The translations under genes were made by a program, and so were the position numbers. Below, piece after piece: positions 32,824 through 45,840 of a stretch of 64,000 nucleotides of DNA. Source of the stretch: Phaeosaccion multiseriatum (Eukaryota > Ochrophyta, other classes); the NCBI GenBank assembly GCA_965112735.1, contig OZ218965.1:1984001-2048000 (forward strand), in the 5' to 3' direction. Position 1 is the first letter of the stretch. The number at the start of each line of letters is the position of its first letter. The notes beneath the pieces were generated by a model that worked only from the letters and a program-made list of their open reading frames with translations, ran no database searches and was not told where the DNA came from.

Positions 32824-35800
32824 ATGTTTCGAGGACCTGCTGGGCTGAGCTCCCCCATTCGAGTGGGTAGACCTTTCGAGGGCTTTGCACCCGGCTCTGC
32901 CCCAGCAGCGGGGGCGAGCTCATCACGATCATCGTCAGTTAGAGGACGGAGGAGAGACACGTCGCCAGAGAGGCTTATAGCACAGAACAACTCTTTGCCT
33001 CTGCTCTTTCGGAAGCATGACTTCCGGCCCCTCTTCGACGCGAGCGCAAGCACCAGAACCAAGGCCTACCGGGCGGCCTTGCGCTCTGCAGCACCCTCCT
33101 CTGCGTCGTCGCCGTCGCTCTTCCAGGCCTCTTTCCCCTTGGACATGTACGAAGCCGCAGGAGCCTCGCAGTCACGGCCATCCACAGGGTACGGGGGCCG
33201 TGCGAAGGGCCAAGGGAACAGAGGAGGAGGCGTAGGGCCGACCATGGGCGTAAATGCCATGTTTCCGGATGCACACAGCCGGGCAGCGTCTGGAATCAGA
33301 AGGGACGCCAGAGGAGGACGGGGAAAGGATGGGGCAGGGCCGAACGAAGGGGGTGACTTTCAAGTGAATGGCAGCAAGTACCCGGAGACGGGTCAGCGGC
33401 CCATGACAAGCGTGGGGAGGGCCAGATACGAACCTGGACAGCAACGGGAGCAGGAGCAGGAGCAACAGCAGCAGGAGGAGGAGGAGGAAGAGGAGGAGGG
33501 CAGGGGGGAGGAAGAGGATGATGATGATGAGAAGTGGGGCTATGCCATCTCGCAGGAAGAAAACAGGGAGGAGTACAGGGAAAAGGAGCAGGAAGAGGGG
33601 GAGGAGGGTCAAGCATCCTACAACGACGATGACCTCGCCTCTACTCTCTCCGTAGGCTATGGGGAGCGCCCGCACACGAGCCCGACGCAGGAGCTACACA
33701 TGATGAGCAGCGACTACCGCCGCGGCCACAGCACCAGCACCAACAGTCTGTACGCTCCTCCTGCGGCTCCGAAGCCAAAGCCCTGGGAGCCGCAGGACAG
33801 CGCGAGGGGGGGCATGGGAACCGTACTGCGCTTCCTCGCCTACACGGTCGAGAACAACGAGTACAGCTTCGATGGCTCGGATAGGACGCGAGTGAGGGAG
33901 CTCATGATAATGTACTACCTCAAGGACGGAGAGATAAGCATCGTTGAGCCAAGGAAGGACAGCACGGGGCTTCTGTGGGCGAGCACGATGAAAGGGTGAG
34001 TCACATGGGGTCGTGGGGTCTTGTCACTCAGGCAAGGCAAGAAACAAAGGCAGAGAGGGAGGCCGCCGTGGGCACCGGAAGGCCAAACAAGAAACTCGGA
34101 AGGCTGCTGCTGCTTGCTTTCAAAGAGCGAGTGGGTGGGTGGGATACAGTCATGCCACAACACACAGCCTTACAAAGCGCACTAGCGCTGCTGCTCCAGT
34201 GCTGCCGAGCGACCAAGCCCCCCCCTGGCATCCTCAATTGCTTCCCTTCCTCTTCTTCTTCTTCTTTCTCTACTCTCCCTCTCTCTCCCCTGCTGCTTGC
34301 TTCCTCTTCCTTCCCTACCCCACCCGGGCCTGTCTCCTCTGCCTATCACCCCCCCACCCCACCACAGCGGGCTGGGCTCTCTCCGACGCGGAAAGGTGCC
34401 CAGAGCGGACGGCAGCGGTACCTTCTACGAGCTGAAGGACCTCACAGTCGGCTCGCGCCTGCTTATCTACGGTAGAGATATTACCGTGGTGGATGCGGAC
34501 GAGTACACAAGGACCAAGTGCGCAAGAATGGGTATCCATCTCGAGGAGGGGATACCCATTCCGCAGGTGAGTGGATAGCTATGTGTATTGAGTATTCGTG
34601 AGGGGGTTGAGTTGGGTCTACGCGCCGCACCTGGGGCTAGCTACAGTGCCGCTTGAGCAAAGAATGCACGCACACACGCGCATGCACTCACTCACTTACG
34701 CACACACGCACACACACACGCACGCACGGACACACACACAGGATGAGTTCAGTGCTGCGAGAGGAGATGCCTCCACCCATGGGGCGGTGCTGGGAGGGGG
34801 GTGGGGTGGAGGGGGAGGCGGAGGAGGACAAGTCCAACGACCCGACACCCGGTACTTCCGTAAGACCAATTTTATGACTCAGTACGCGGAGTCCCTGGGG
34901 GGCAAGCCGCCGCCGGACAACGGCAAGGCACGGCAGTTCCTGGCCCACCCCAGCAACTCCCCGGGGGGCGTCCTGCGCTTCTACGCCGTGTGGGACGACA
35001 GACAGCGTTTGTTTGGGGACGTGCATCGCCTTGTGCTGCTCTATTTCCTCTCGGACGACTCCATGGAGCTGCTAGAGAGGCATGAGAGGAACTCCGGTTA
35101 CGACAGGTGCGTGCGTGTGTGCGTGTGGGTATGTGCGGGCATGTGTGTGTGTGCGTGCGTGTGTGTGGGTGGGTGGGTGCGTGCGTGGGTGCGTTTGTGT
35201 GTGCGTGGGGGCATGTGCGAGCGTGTGTGCGTGATGGGTGTATGGGGGCGTGGGGACGTGGGGACGTGGGTGCAGGCGTGCGTCGGTGCTTGATCCGCTG
35301 AGCGGCGTACAAGTTGGAAATGGAGGACAATGGCGGTAGAAGGGCCGTTTTTTCAGGGGTGGCAGGGCCGTCTTTCAGAGACTGTCCTCTGTTCTCGTAG
35401 ACCGGAATATGAATATGCTGCCTTCCCCTCTCTTCTCTCCGACTTCACACAAAAGGAAAGGCCAAACATCTCATCTCGTGAGTCTATCTTTCAATCTCTA
35501 CCTCTCTATCTCTCCACCTACCCCGTGACGTCATCATGGCCCTACGCACAGATGGCCGAAGCTGTTGAGGCGTATGAAGGTCCCTCGCGACGCCTACTCT
35601 ACAGATGACGACGCCGCCACCGTCCAGACGAGCCTCTTTCCTGAGGACGACGGAGCGGAGCCCTCTCCCTTCAACCCTCACTCCATCAAGTCGGCTTACA
35701 GGGGCCATGGGCAGCCGCACTGGGCCGAGCAGCGTCAGGAGGCCGAGGAGGAGGGAGGCACGGTGGTGAGTGGCTTTGGAGTCTATGGAGGATTTGCCGG

Positions 35801-37205
35801 GAGCAGCAGCGGGGGAGGAGGGGACTTTGGCAGTCCCTTCAACCCCCCTGGGAGCGCCAACAGCCCCCCCGGGAGGGTGTGGGGCCAGGCTCAGAGTCAC
35901 TCCTTCTCCGCTTCCCGTAGCCCGCCTCGCACCCGCAGCCCCAGATACGCTTCTCCTCCTCCTCCCAATCATCATCATCATCATCATCATCATCACCATC
36001 ACGGGGCCGGCAGCAACAAGTTCATGACATGGAGGGACGTGGTGGTGGGGGAGAAGCTCAGCTTGAACCAGTTCGAGCTGCTCGTGGTGGACGCCGACCC
36101 TTACACCAGAGACTTCATCCGACGGCAGACGGGGAGAGAGTGCGTGCCACCCCTTGTGGAGGACGAGTATCCTGATGCTTGCCACGCGCCGCCCCTGTCC
36201 GCAGAGGCAAGTGTCAGGATGACGCCGCCCAGCCCCGGTAAGATGGGTAGTAGTGGTGGTAGAGGCGGTGTTTGTAACGGGCAGATGTCGTCGTCGTCGT
36301 CCCAACAAGGGAGCCAAGGCCAGCAGCAAGGGGCGGGGGAGGCGCCCTTGGTCTCGACGATGAAGCAACGCGGGAAGAAGGCAAGGAAGGAGGACTGGTA
36401 CAAACCCACCGTAGGCAACTCCGGAAACACGCGCCTGCGGTTCCAGCTCAAGCTCAGTCGGGCCAGCAGCAGAGTGCAGGCGAGTAGGCTCTTTGTGCTT
36501 GACTTCTTCCTGGAGGACGGATCGCTCCTCTGCACGGAGATTGAGCGCAAGAACAACGGCTTCCCGGGGGGCAAGTTCCTCCGCCGAAACAAGTACATCA
36601 ACCCGGAAACCGGCCGAGCCTTTACAGCTGGCGACCTCGAGGTGGGCAGGGAGCTCACTCTGAATCACCACTCGTTCATGGTGGTGGCCGAGGACCAGTT
36701 CACCTCCAACCACAAGAGAGACGGAGGGGGGGGTCAGCAGCTCTATTTGGGGCTGGGCCAACAAGGGAGGAGCCTCGAGGAGGAGGAGGAGGAGGAGGAG
36801 CAAGAGAGGGTGAAGACCATAATGACGACGGCATCGCCAGCTGCGAATCAGACGCAGACCCAAGCCTCGTCACCATTGTCATCGCCAGACCATACGGCGG
36901 ATTGGACTCTGTCGGAGTCCCCGCCCGCCCTCCTCGCAAAGTTCAGAGAGATTCTCAGTGCGAGAGAGGGCAACCTGACACAGATGTTCCTCAAGCTGGA
37001 CGACAACGGCAACGGCAAAGTGGAGCTGAATGAACTCAAGCACTACGTTCGGCTCTACTACCCCGCCATCTCAGAGAGGAGCATCGAGGAGCTGTGGGAT
37101 CTGATGGACCCCGAGGGCAAGGGGGGTCTGCTCATGTATGACCTCGTGGAAACCCTCTGCGGCCCAAGAAGGGCACGAAAAGTCATGGAAAGCATTCTGA
37201 ATTGA
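32824..37205 (+). CDS. EFHC: EFHC1/EFHC2 (Rib72-type) axonemal protein, three DM10 domains and EF-hand
   Basis: Four exons, 32824-33995, 34368-34566, 34742-35106 and 35552-37205, giving 1129 aa in frame. DM10 domain 1 starts near residue 335 (GTVLRFLAYTVENNEYSFD) and ends LIYGRDITVVDADEYTR. DM10 domain 2 starts GVLRFYAVWDDRQRLFGDVH and ends LLVVDADPYTRDF. DM10 domain 3 starts TRLRFQLKLSRASSRVQ and ends GRELTLNHHSFMVVAEDQF. Near the C-terminus an EF-hand loop (DDNGNGKVELNE) is followed by a second, weaker one (DPEGKGGLLMYD). EFHC/Rib72 proteins are microtubule inner proteins of the axonemal doublet A-tubule. Low-complexity Glu- and His-rich insertions (about residues 215-235 and in exon 4) make it longer than the usual 640-750 aa. 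Its presence implies a motile cilium. Confidence 0.92.
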
Positions 37206-38042
37206 GGCCAGGATGGCAGTGGATGGCTGGCTGGCTGGCTGGTTGGTTCAGGGTCAGTTTCAGTTTCAGCGATAGAGAACACAACGGGGACGAGCAGCGA
37301 GGACAGACTGGGTGGGATGGATTCGGATCCGTTGGGTTTAGGAATGAAAGAGTAGGGTAGGCCAAGAGAGCGATGAGTGACGGCGCGGCCAGGGGCGGCG
37401 AGAGGATTGCAGCCACGGCCAGTCCAGTCAGTCAGTAGAGGAATAGACTAGAGCGTCGTCAGGAGTAAATGGTAGGTGGCAGGTAGGTAGGTAGAGAGGT
37501 AGGTAGGTGGGTAGCTGGCTAGGTAGGTATGTAGGTACGTAGGTACGAACGTAGGTAGCGTAGGTAGGAAAGGAGGAAGGAGGATGGAAGGGGGCAGCAA
37601 CTGTGTGTGGGCTTGTTCCCCTCACGTAGTCGGACAAGGTCGAGGAGAGTATGGGGGAGGAGCAGAGCGGGCGGGGCTGGCAAAGGAGATATGTCGCACG
37701 ACGAGAGACGCGTTCGATAGTCGAACAGTCAGCCAACCAGCCAACCAGCCAACTGGGTGTGGGGCGGAAGTGCCACCAACCGCAGACAGAGTGGGCGTGC
37801 GCGTGTGCGTGTGCGTGTGCCGCACGATTGGAAGGAGGGGAATAGTAGAAGGAAGTACAGGCCTAGAGTAGTAGCTGTTAACTCCAAGCAAGTAGGCCCA
37901 GATTCGGTTTCGTAGGGAGCTTTTTTTTCTAAAGTAAAATTCGTTCAACGGAGGAGACAGCTCCTCCGTTAAAGACTTAGCAGTGGGAAGGACTTGGTTA
38001 TCCTCTCCCTTCCTCTTACAACGTAACTAGTAGTACGTAACA
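37206..38042. other. Convergent spacer between EFHC and METTL13 genes
   Basis: Contains GTAG tetranucleotide repeats (about 37470-37565) and an inverted ACGGAGGAG/CTCCTCCGT hairpin (37949-37970). It probably holds both 3' UTRs. No gene seen. Confidence 0.5.
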
Positions 38043-40524
38043 CTACGGAACAAGCTTTACGCGATGCATCTGATCCACCAGCTTCGCCAACTCGTGTGCC
38101 CGGGCCTTGGTGCTCCTGGCACTGTTGCTACCCTCTGCACCGCTGTTCCCCCTCCGCCTCTCCCCTCCGAGCGCCCCGGAAGACGATGCCACAAGCGCCT
38201 GCTCCACCGCCGCCTCCAGAGAGCCGACCACCTTCCGTCGCTTCACACAGGCAAACACAGTCGTGTTGACGTCCTCGCTGCTCGCCTTTAGAGTCAGCAC
38301 CTCGCCCCCTCCTCCTCCTCCTCCTCCTCCTCCTCCTCCTCCGCAGAAAACCTTCGCTACCCTACCGAGGACCTCCTCGTACAGCGCTGTTGATCTGGCG
38401 GCGACGTTGATGATGAGCATGCCCACTTCGGGGTGCAGCAGCTCCTTCACAGAGCCCAGGAAGACCTCTGTCACGAAGCTCTCGGGCGGGCAGCTCATGC
38501 CTACCGTCGTATCCTTGCTGTCCACGTCCAGTATCACCGCGGAGAAGGGTGGCCCTGGCTGCTGCTGCTGCTGCTGCTGTATCACCAACTGCTGCTCATG
38601 CGGCGGCTGCTGCTGCTGTTGCTGCTGCTGCTCCACAAGCTGCTGCACTAGCGCCAGCCCATCCCGCACCACGACCTTCATCTGCCCCACTTTCTCCTCA
38701 GCAACCCCTCCCTCTTGCCCACCACCACCATCATCACCACCAGTTGGTGATGCAGCCGATCCGCCCTTCGCGTCCTCACCACAACTCTCGTCGTCGTCAT
38801 CGGTGAATCCGAACCACTCCTTCGCCAGCCCCACAATCTCCCTGTCGAGCTCGCACACCAGGACGCGCGCCTGCGGGAAGTAGTGCCTCAAGGCCATCGG
38901 CAGCGCGCCCCCTCCCAGCCCGATGACCAAGCAGGTCGGGGCAGGGGGGGGCGATGGAGAATACGACGAGGGCGGTGTCGCTGCTGCCTTCTTCTTCTTC
39001 TGCTGCTGCTGCTGCTGCTGCTGTATCACCAACTGCTGCTGTTTGTAGTACTTTATGTAAGGGTGTCGATCGGAGGCCAAGCTCAGTGCTGCCCCAGCTA
39101 CCATACACTTGTGGTAGTCGAAGCAGAGGTGGCTCGTCAACACGGCGTGCTCGTCCTCTGGGGGTGGCTTGTCCTGCTGTTCCTCCTGCGGCTGCGGCTG
39201 CGGCTGCTGCCGTTGCATGGCCTTCTTCTTCCCCTTGCTCTTCTTTCCTTTCCCACCCTTCTTCCCTCTACCGCCCTTCCTGCCCCTCCCCCCCCCGCCC
39301 CCTGCCCCGCCCTCCAACTCATGGCCAACCCTCCCTCTGAGCATCACCTGCGTCTGTACAACGCCTTGGCTTCTCAGAAACACCAACTGCCGCAGTGTTC
39401 CACCCCCACCGCCTCCAACCTTCCCACCACAACAACCCTTGGTGCTACAGCCGTCGCCGCTGCCCTCTTCCTCGCCCTCCTCGTCCTCCTCGTCCTCCTC
39501 CTCCACCTCCTCCACAACGAACGGCCCGCTGCACTCAAGAACGCCCTCTGCCACAACGCGAGGACCCACTCCCAGCTCGGAGGAAACCGCCATGATGGGA
39601 ATGCCTGAGCCCCCTGTATCACCAACTGCCTTACCGGAGGACGCGTCTGACGAGGCTCGGGGGGCGAAGTAGCCCAACGACTCTGCCAGCTCCTTCTTGA
39701 CGGCCTCGAGATTGGTGTAGTGGTGGCCGCGATTCAAACGCACAGCAATGAGGCGGAGACAGTTGGCGCTGGCTGCGAGGTGGCTCAGGCCCTCTTGACT
39801 CGCAAATGTGTATTCCGCCTCCCTGCCCCGCGGAATGAGCACAACGGCACAGTCAATTGCGGTGCCTGACGGGCTGGAGGGCACGTCCACGATAAACAGC
39901 GTGAAGCGCGGGACCTCTTCTGTCGCTGCCGCAGTCACCATTGCGTCGTCAGCAGAGGTGGCGGAGGCAGCGGTGGTGGCAGCTTCTGAGGTGGCGGCCG
40001 GTGCCCACAGGGACTCTTCCTCGAAGCGGCCGGGGCGAAGGGTGCGTAGGTCAAAGGCACGTTTGTGCGTCTTCTGCGCAAGGTGCTCCAGCTCAAACAG
40101 CGCCTCCCACCCCACCAAGGGGGCGGAGAGGCTCGGTACCGCAGCCCCAAGACTGTCGAAGCAGGCCAGCACCTGCTTGGGCATGGGCCTGTTGTCCCCC
40201 TCTGCTGCATCTGCTGCCGGCGCTGCCTCTGCTGTCTTCCTCCTCCCCACCACCACGAAGGGCAGGTAGGGCGAGGGCGTGTCTGCCTGCACGGCGTGCA
40301 TGTCAACCCCCTCCCAGCCCTTGGCCTCCGACATGCCCTCCAGTAGCGACCGCAGAATGAAGTCCTGCCCCAGGGTCACACACAAATATCTTCCCCCCGG
40401 TCGCAGCACCCTCGCCACCTCGCGTATCATCTTCGCCGCGGCGGATAACACCTCCGCCGAGTCGTCGGAAATCAACGCGTCCATCGCTCCCTATGTGTGC
40501 GTGTGTGTGTGTGTGCGCGCGCGC

Positions 40525-40607
<83 letters not shown>

Positions 40608-41309
40608 CGGGTATGTAAGTTGAGTGTGTGGACGTGTTTGTGAGTTTGTGTGTTAATGTTTAGTCGCGTGTGGGGGGGGGGGGGGTGGCAAGGGTGGATA
40701 GGTAGGGGAAAGAAGCGCAACAGCAACGCGGGCAGGCGAGCGGCCTCTAAGCACCCACGCACCCGCACGCACACCCCCACGCCCACCCCCACCCTATTCC
40801 TTCCGCCGACCCGTACCTTGTCGACAACGACGTCGAAGGATGCGTCCTCGTACCCGTTCATGTCGGTCATGTCCATCACATCCCAGCGCAGGGAGGGCCT
40901 GAGCAGCTTGTGCCTGAGACGCATGTCCTTGATAACCTGCTCCTCGTAGTCCATGCTGCTGACTAAGGGGAAGCCCGAGTCGAACATGTCTGCGGACAGG
41001 CTGGAGTTGCCGCACCCCACCACCAAGATGGCTGCACGGGGAGGAGGAATGGGGTTGTCAGGTTGAGGGCAGGAAAGGGAGGATGGGCGGAGCTGGAAGA
41101 TAAGGGTCTAGGGTGGATGGGTAGGAGGGTCCTGGAATGTCTTATGACTGATTGATTCTCACCTTCCTGGGGTGTGACGAGGGTCTTGAAAAGAAGCTGA
41201 ATGTCCTGCCAGGACCCATACCACTCGAAGGCGTCTTGCCGCTCCTCGAAGAACTGCAGCGGCGAACAAACAGCATACGATACAACATGGTCCAGGTGAG
41301 AGAGAGAGA

Positions 41310-41378
<69 letters not shown>

Positions 41379-41610
41379 AGGGAGAGAGAGAGAGAGAGAG
41401 AGAGAGGCAGGGGGTAGGTCAGGAAGCGGGAGAGGATAGCAGGAGAGATGGCCCTAGGAGTCTGATCAGTAACTCTTGAGGCTGAGGGTGGCAATCACCT
41501 CCTACCGCGGGAAACCTTCCCACGTGCGTTGCACTCACCTCTTTCCAGTACTCCTTGGCCGCAAAGCTCTTGTGATGTTGAGGGAGCAACGAGCTCTGGA
41601 AACTAGACAT
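38043..41610 (-). CDS. METTL13: METTL13-type dual methyltransferase
   Basis: Four exons, 41539-41610, 41163-41253, 40817-41031 and 38043-40490, giving 941 aa with matching phases. The N-terminal seven-beta-strand methyltransferase starts with the family signature YWKEFFEERQDAFEWYGSW. It has motif I ILVVGCGNSSLSADM, the acidic end of strand 2 (SSMDYEEQVI), motif LRWDVMDM and post-I DKGAMDALISDD. The C-terminal half contains a second methyltransferase, motif I TCLVIGLGGGALPMALRHYF and ILDVDSKD. METTL13 in animals methylates eEF1A at the N-terminus and Lys55. Insertions of Gly/Lys and Gln runs lengthen the linker. Exon 4 carries three exact copies of the dispersed 16-mer, two encoding LVIQ beside polyQ. 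GT- and GA-repeat tracts lie in its introns. Confidence 0.9.
38577..38592 (-). repeat. Dispersed 16-mer, copy in METTL13 polyQ
   Basis: Exact match to GCAGTTGGTGATACAG on the minus strand. It encodes QLVIQ between Gln runs. Confidence 0.9.
39021..39036 (-). repeat. Dispersed 16-mer, second METTL13 polyQ copy
   Basis: Exact match on the minus strand. It again encodes QLVIQ beside a CAG run. Confidence 0.9.
39614..39629 (-). repeat. Dispersed 16-mer, METTL13 copy in another frame
   Basis: Exact match on the minus strand, but read in a different frame (KAVGDTG) with no CAG run beside it. Confidence 0.9.
40497..40608. repeat. (GT)n microsatellite, METTL13 intron 3
   Basis: Nearly uninterrupted GT dinucleotides with a short GCGCGC break, adjacent to the acceptor at 40491. 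Confidence 0.95.
41300..41406. repeat. (GA)n microsatellite, METTL13 intron 1
   Basis: GA dinucleotides with a few GGGA units. CT-rich on the transcribed strand. Confidence 0.95.
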
Positions 41611-42054
41611 GAGAGAGAGGAGACAGAGAGAGGGAGAGAGTGTCCAGCGGCTATACGGAAAGTTGCTGCCACGCTATCGGAGAGGCCGATTCCACCATTG
41701 AAACACTCAAATAGGGGAGGGCGGATCCTCTAAAAACAAGAGGGGAGAGCGGGGCGCCAAAAACACGGCAAACCGAAACTGAAATGACATCCCCCCCTGG
41801 TCCCCTCCTTCCCTCCCCTTTCCTCCCTTCTTTATTCCATGCCCTTGGTTGTGTTGCCATCTCTTTCAAGGGCAAGGCTGCAGCGCGCACCCTTTTCTCG
41901 AGGAGCTCTTCAGCAAAAAGCAGAGCAGAGAGAAGACGCCGCTCCAATCAGACTTATTTAGATTGAGCTCGGGGTGGGGGTTCGGTGGGGCGAGAGGAGA
42001 GAGATAGGAGAGAGATAACAAGAGAAAGCAGAGTGTGAGGATACGAGCGAGAGG
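41611..42054. promoter_or_regulatory. Divergent promoter region, METTL13 and EDC4
   Basis: 444 bp between the two ATG codons, with a pyrimidine-rich centre (41790-41835). No specific element identified. Confidence 0.45.
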
Positions 42055-44826
42055 ATGGACTTTAAAGATTTTTTTGCTAACCTTGGTAAAGCTGCCGATG
42101 CTGCCGCCGCGGCGGACGACGCGGCAGCCGCGGAGAGCGCAGAGAAGACCAGCGGCAGCCAAAAGGGGATTGCTGCTGGGGGCGGCAAGGCGGGGGAAGC
42201 CTCCTCCGTCGCGGGGGAAGAAGCAGAAGGAGAGGGGGCAAGGGTGTTGGAGGGGGCGATGAAACCATCCGCAGTAGTAGCAGCGGTGGCAGGAATGAAG
42301 AGAGCGGCATCACCGGCGTCCTCGTCGTCGTCCGTAGTGGTCGCCATGGGAGGCACAACAGAGGACGGCGGCAGCGGTGGCGTGCGCCTGCAAGGCTTTG
42401 AAGTGCAGTACAACCTACGTAGAGACAGCTCTCGGGTGTTCCGCCAACCGCAATGCGACGCCGTGGCGACCTTGCCAGAGACACCACGGAGAGGCGGGCC
42501 CTGCGGACAGGGCCGACTGATTGCTGCCAACGACAACTTCATTTGCTACGTGATCAAGTCCAACATTCGGTTGATCCACAAGGACGAGGGGGCGCGCGCT
42601 CTGCTGAAGTTTGACGTGGCGGTGGACGGGGTGCCCTTGGACATGGTGCTGTTCACGCCCCCGGAAAATGGCAGTGGAGGGGCGGGGCAGGGACAGCTTT
42701 TGGGAGCAGTAGGGTCGGCAGGTGAGGCATCAGAGAGAGAGAGGGAGAGAGGCAGAGAGAGAGGCGGAATAACAGGCAGGCGGCAGACGGGCAGAGAGAT
42801 TGGGACAGCAGCGGGAGGCGAAGAGAGGAAGGGGCTGCTGCTCGTATCCGTTGGCCGTGCCCCCTTCGTGTCCATCCATGTGCTGCTGCTTGTCAGCAAG
42901 GTGGCTTCTTGCCGCTTGCTCAAGACATGCAACATGCATCAGTGTTGCTCACCAGTATCGCTTCTCCTCCGTGTTTCCCTCTGCCTCGCCTCGCTTTGGA
43001 TTTGATTGAACGACCTGCCTGTGTCCTCGTCCGTCTCGCTCCTCCACACAGGCGAGGTCCTGGTATGGCGGCTGTTTGAGCGCCCCTCAGATGCCGTCAG
43101 TCAGGGCGCCGATCTCATCGGGCACTCTCGCCTGCTGCGCACCACGGGAGCAAGCGCACAGAGGCTGTTGTGGCACCCCCGCTGCAGCCACTGGGCGGCC
43201 ATTATCTCTGGTAGCGAAGTGGTCATTTGCAAGCTTGGCTCGGCCGAGCAGGCAGGGGAGGACGGCGGGGAGGGGGGAGGTAGCGTCAGGGAGCAGGAAG
43301 TGACGGGCCCGAGGTGCAGCGGGCATACCGCGCAAGTCAACGATGCGAGCTTCCACCCCTGCGGCGACTTGTTGTTCACGGCCGGAGAGGACGGCTTTGT
43401 GCGGGTGTGGGACGTTGCCTTCGTTGCAGGGAGTGGCGGCAGCAGCAACAACAGCCCGTCAGTCGCTTGCCTGCTAAAGTTCCAGCCCTCGGAGGGGTCT
43501 GCGGTGCACCGAGTCCTCGTGCCCCTTCCTGCCTGCCCGGACGGCAAGTCGACTACCTCGACGGGCACCGTCCCGCTCATCAGCGGTAGTGCCATGAACG
43601 GAGTGCTCAAGGTGTGGCATGTGGAGGAGCGAACGCAGGCTGTGCTCCAGCAGACGCTGAGTCTTCGAGGCAGCAGCAGCAGCAGCGGCTCGCCCAACCT
43701 CATCTCCCTCGAGCTGGACCCCTCGGGGATGTTCTGCTTCGCCGCTTGCTCGCAAGACAACCTCCTCTATGTTCTGCACCTGCGGGAGAGCATCGGCAGA
43801 AGGCGCAGTACCAGTGGTGCTACACAAGGTGGTGGTAAGGACGACGCCAGCGGCGGTCTGGTCCCGCGGACGCGCTTTGACTACCTTCAGCCCTTCAATA
43901 TTATGTGCCCCATCCTTAGCTGCGTTGTGCTGGCGGCGCGTCCCGACACCCCGTACGGGTACATGGACGAAGAGGAGGTGAGCGAGGAGCTCCACGCCCT
44001 GTGCGTGCAGACCAAGCCGGTGCAGATATACAAGTTCCCCAAGAGCGACCTCTACCCGGGGGCCGATGGCAGTGGAAGGACTCGCAGCGTCAGCCCCCCT
44101 CCTCCTCTCTCTGTCTCTACTGTTACTGCTCCTGCTGCTGTGGAGGCAGGAAGTGGAGGAGAGGTAGGTGAGGAGAAGGAGGCAGGCGGCGATGCAGCAG
44201 CAGTAGCAGCTCCACCAGCCCCTGAAGAAGCATCCAACGGGCCCCTTGCCCTGCTCCAGAGACCTCCTTCCGTGCTGCTCACTCCGGGTCTGCTCGCGGG
44301 TGGGGGCACAAGAGAAGGAGCAGAGCAAGGAGGGGCGGGGAGGGGGGCTGGTAACCAGGCCTCCGCCGCCGGAGAGGGGGCAGAGGAGAGCACACAGCAG
44401 CAGAACCAACAGCCGCAGGAGCATCAGCAGCAGCAGTTGGTGATACAGCAGCAAGACCGGCAGCAGCAGGTGGCCTCCGTGTCAGTGTCTGAAGAGCAGC
44501 AGACGGTGGGGGTCAACACCACGGAGCAGGCGGCGCAGAAGCGAACCGAGTCCAAGGAGGGGGCTGCTGGGGAGCCCTCCTCCAGCGGTGCTGCCTCGCT
44601 TATGGCCATGCTCAACATAGGAGGAGGAGGTGGTGGGGATGGAGGTGGCGGGAGTGGGGATGTGAGTAGGAGTAGCAACACCGATCAGGAGGAGCTGCAC
44701 AGCGGTGCATCGAGCGGTGCCGCTACCGTCAACGGCCTTCCCAGTAGCAGCAGCAGCAGCGGCGGCGGCGGGCGGGGGGTGAGCTCGAGTGGGGACAATG
44801 CCACAGGGCAGGGTAGCAGAGACGAA

Positions 44827-44858
<32 letters not shown>

Positions 44859-44863
44859 GCAAG

Positions 44864-44942
<79 letters not shown>

Positions 44943-45806
44943 GCATCAACAGCAACAGCAACAGCAACAGCAGGTAATGGGACAGCACAGACCGACTAGG
45001 TCCAATAGCGGCAGCAGCACCACTGTCGGTGCCGCGATGGTCCCTCCTGGGGTGACTGTCAACCACAGCGCGACAATGGCCTTGTCGGTGCTCATGGGGC
45101 TCGGCGGAGACGCTCCAGTCGCATCATCGCCTTTGCCTACGCTACCGCCGCCACCACCGCCACCGTCACCAGCACTAGCAGCGGCAGCGACAGCAGGAGG
45201 AGGAGCATCAGTGGCAGGCGTGGTAGCAGCACCAGTAGCGGCAGCAGGGGGGGGAGGAGGAGGAGCAGCGGGATCTCTAGCTTCATCAACACCGCCAGGC
45301 TTACAAGCAGACGTGCAGCAGCAGCAGCAGAAACGGGCGACTGGGACTGGTTCTTCGTCTCGCTCCTCCGCTCCCCAGCAGAAGCAAAGGGACGCTTCAA
45401 GCTCCACTGCCGCAGCGGTGGCAGCAGCAGTTCTGCCAGCAGTGCCGGCACTTGTGCCAGCGAAAAAGGCAAGTGAAAGAAGAAAGTCGAAAACAGCCGC
45501 GGCAGCAGTAGTAGCATCGGCCACAGGTGCTGGAAAGGCGGATGCCTCTCCATCCTCAGCGACCGCCGCCACTGCTGCCCCTGGCGGGGTGGCGAAGGCG
45601 CTGGCAGATGCGATTTCATCACGGATAGAAGACTTGCTGCCCCAGATGGAGAGCAGCATCGCCGCAAGGTTTGCGGAGATGCAGGCTCTGCAGGCTCAAC
45701 AGTTCGACGGCCAGCAGCGCCTCATCAAGCGCATCCAGCAGCAGCAGCAGCAGTCACAGCAGCAGCTCCAGCAGCAGCTCCAGCACCAGCACCAGCACCA
45801 GCAGCA

Positions 45807-45840
<34 letters not shown>

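Noticed and set aside
37470-37565. Possible telomere-like repeat
   Set aside because: The units are GTAG tetramers of irregular phase, not a TTAGGG-type repeat, and they lie between two intact genes.
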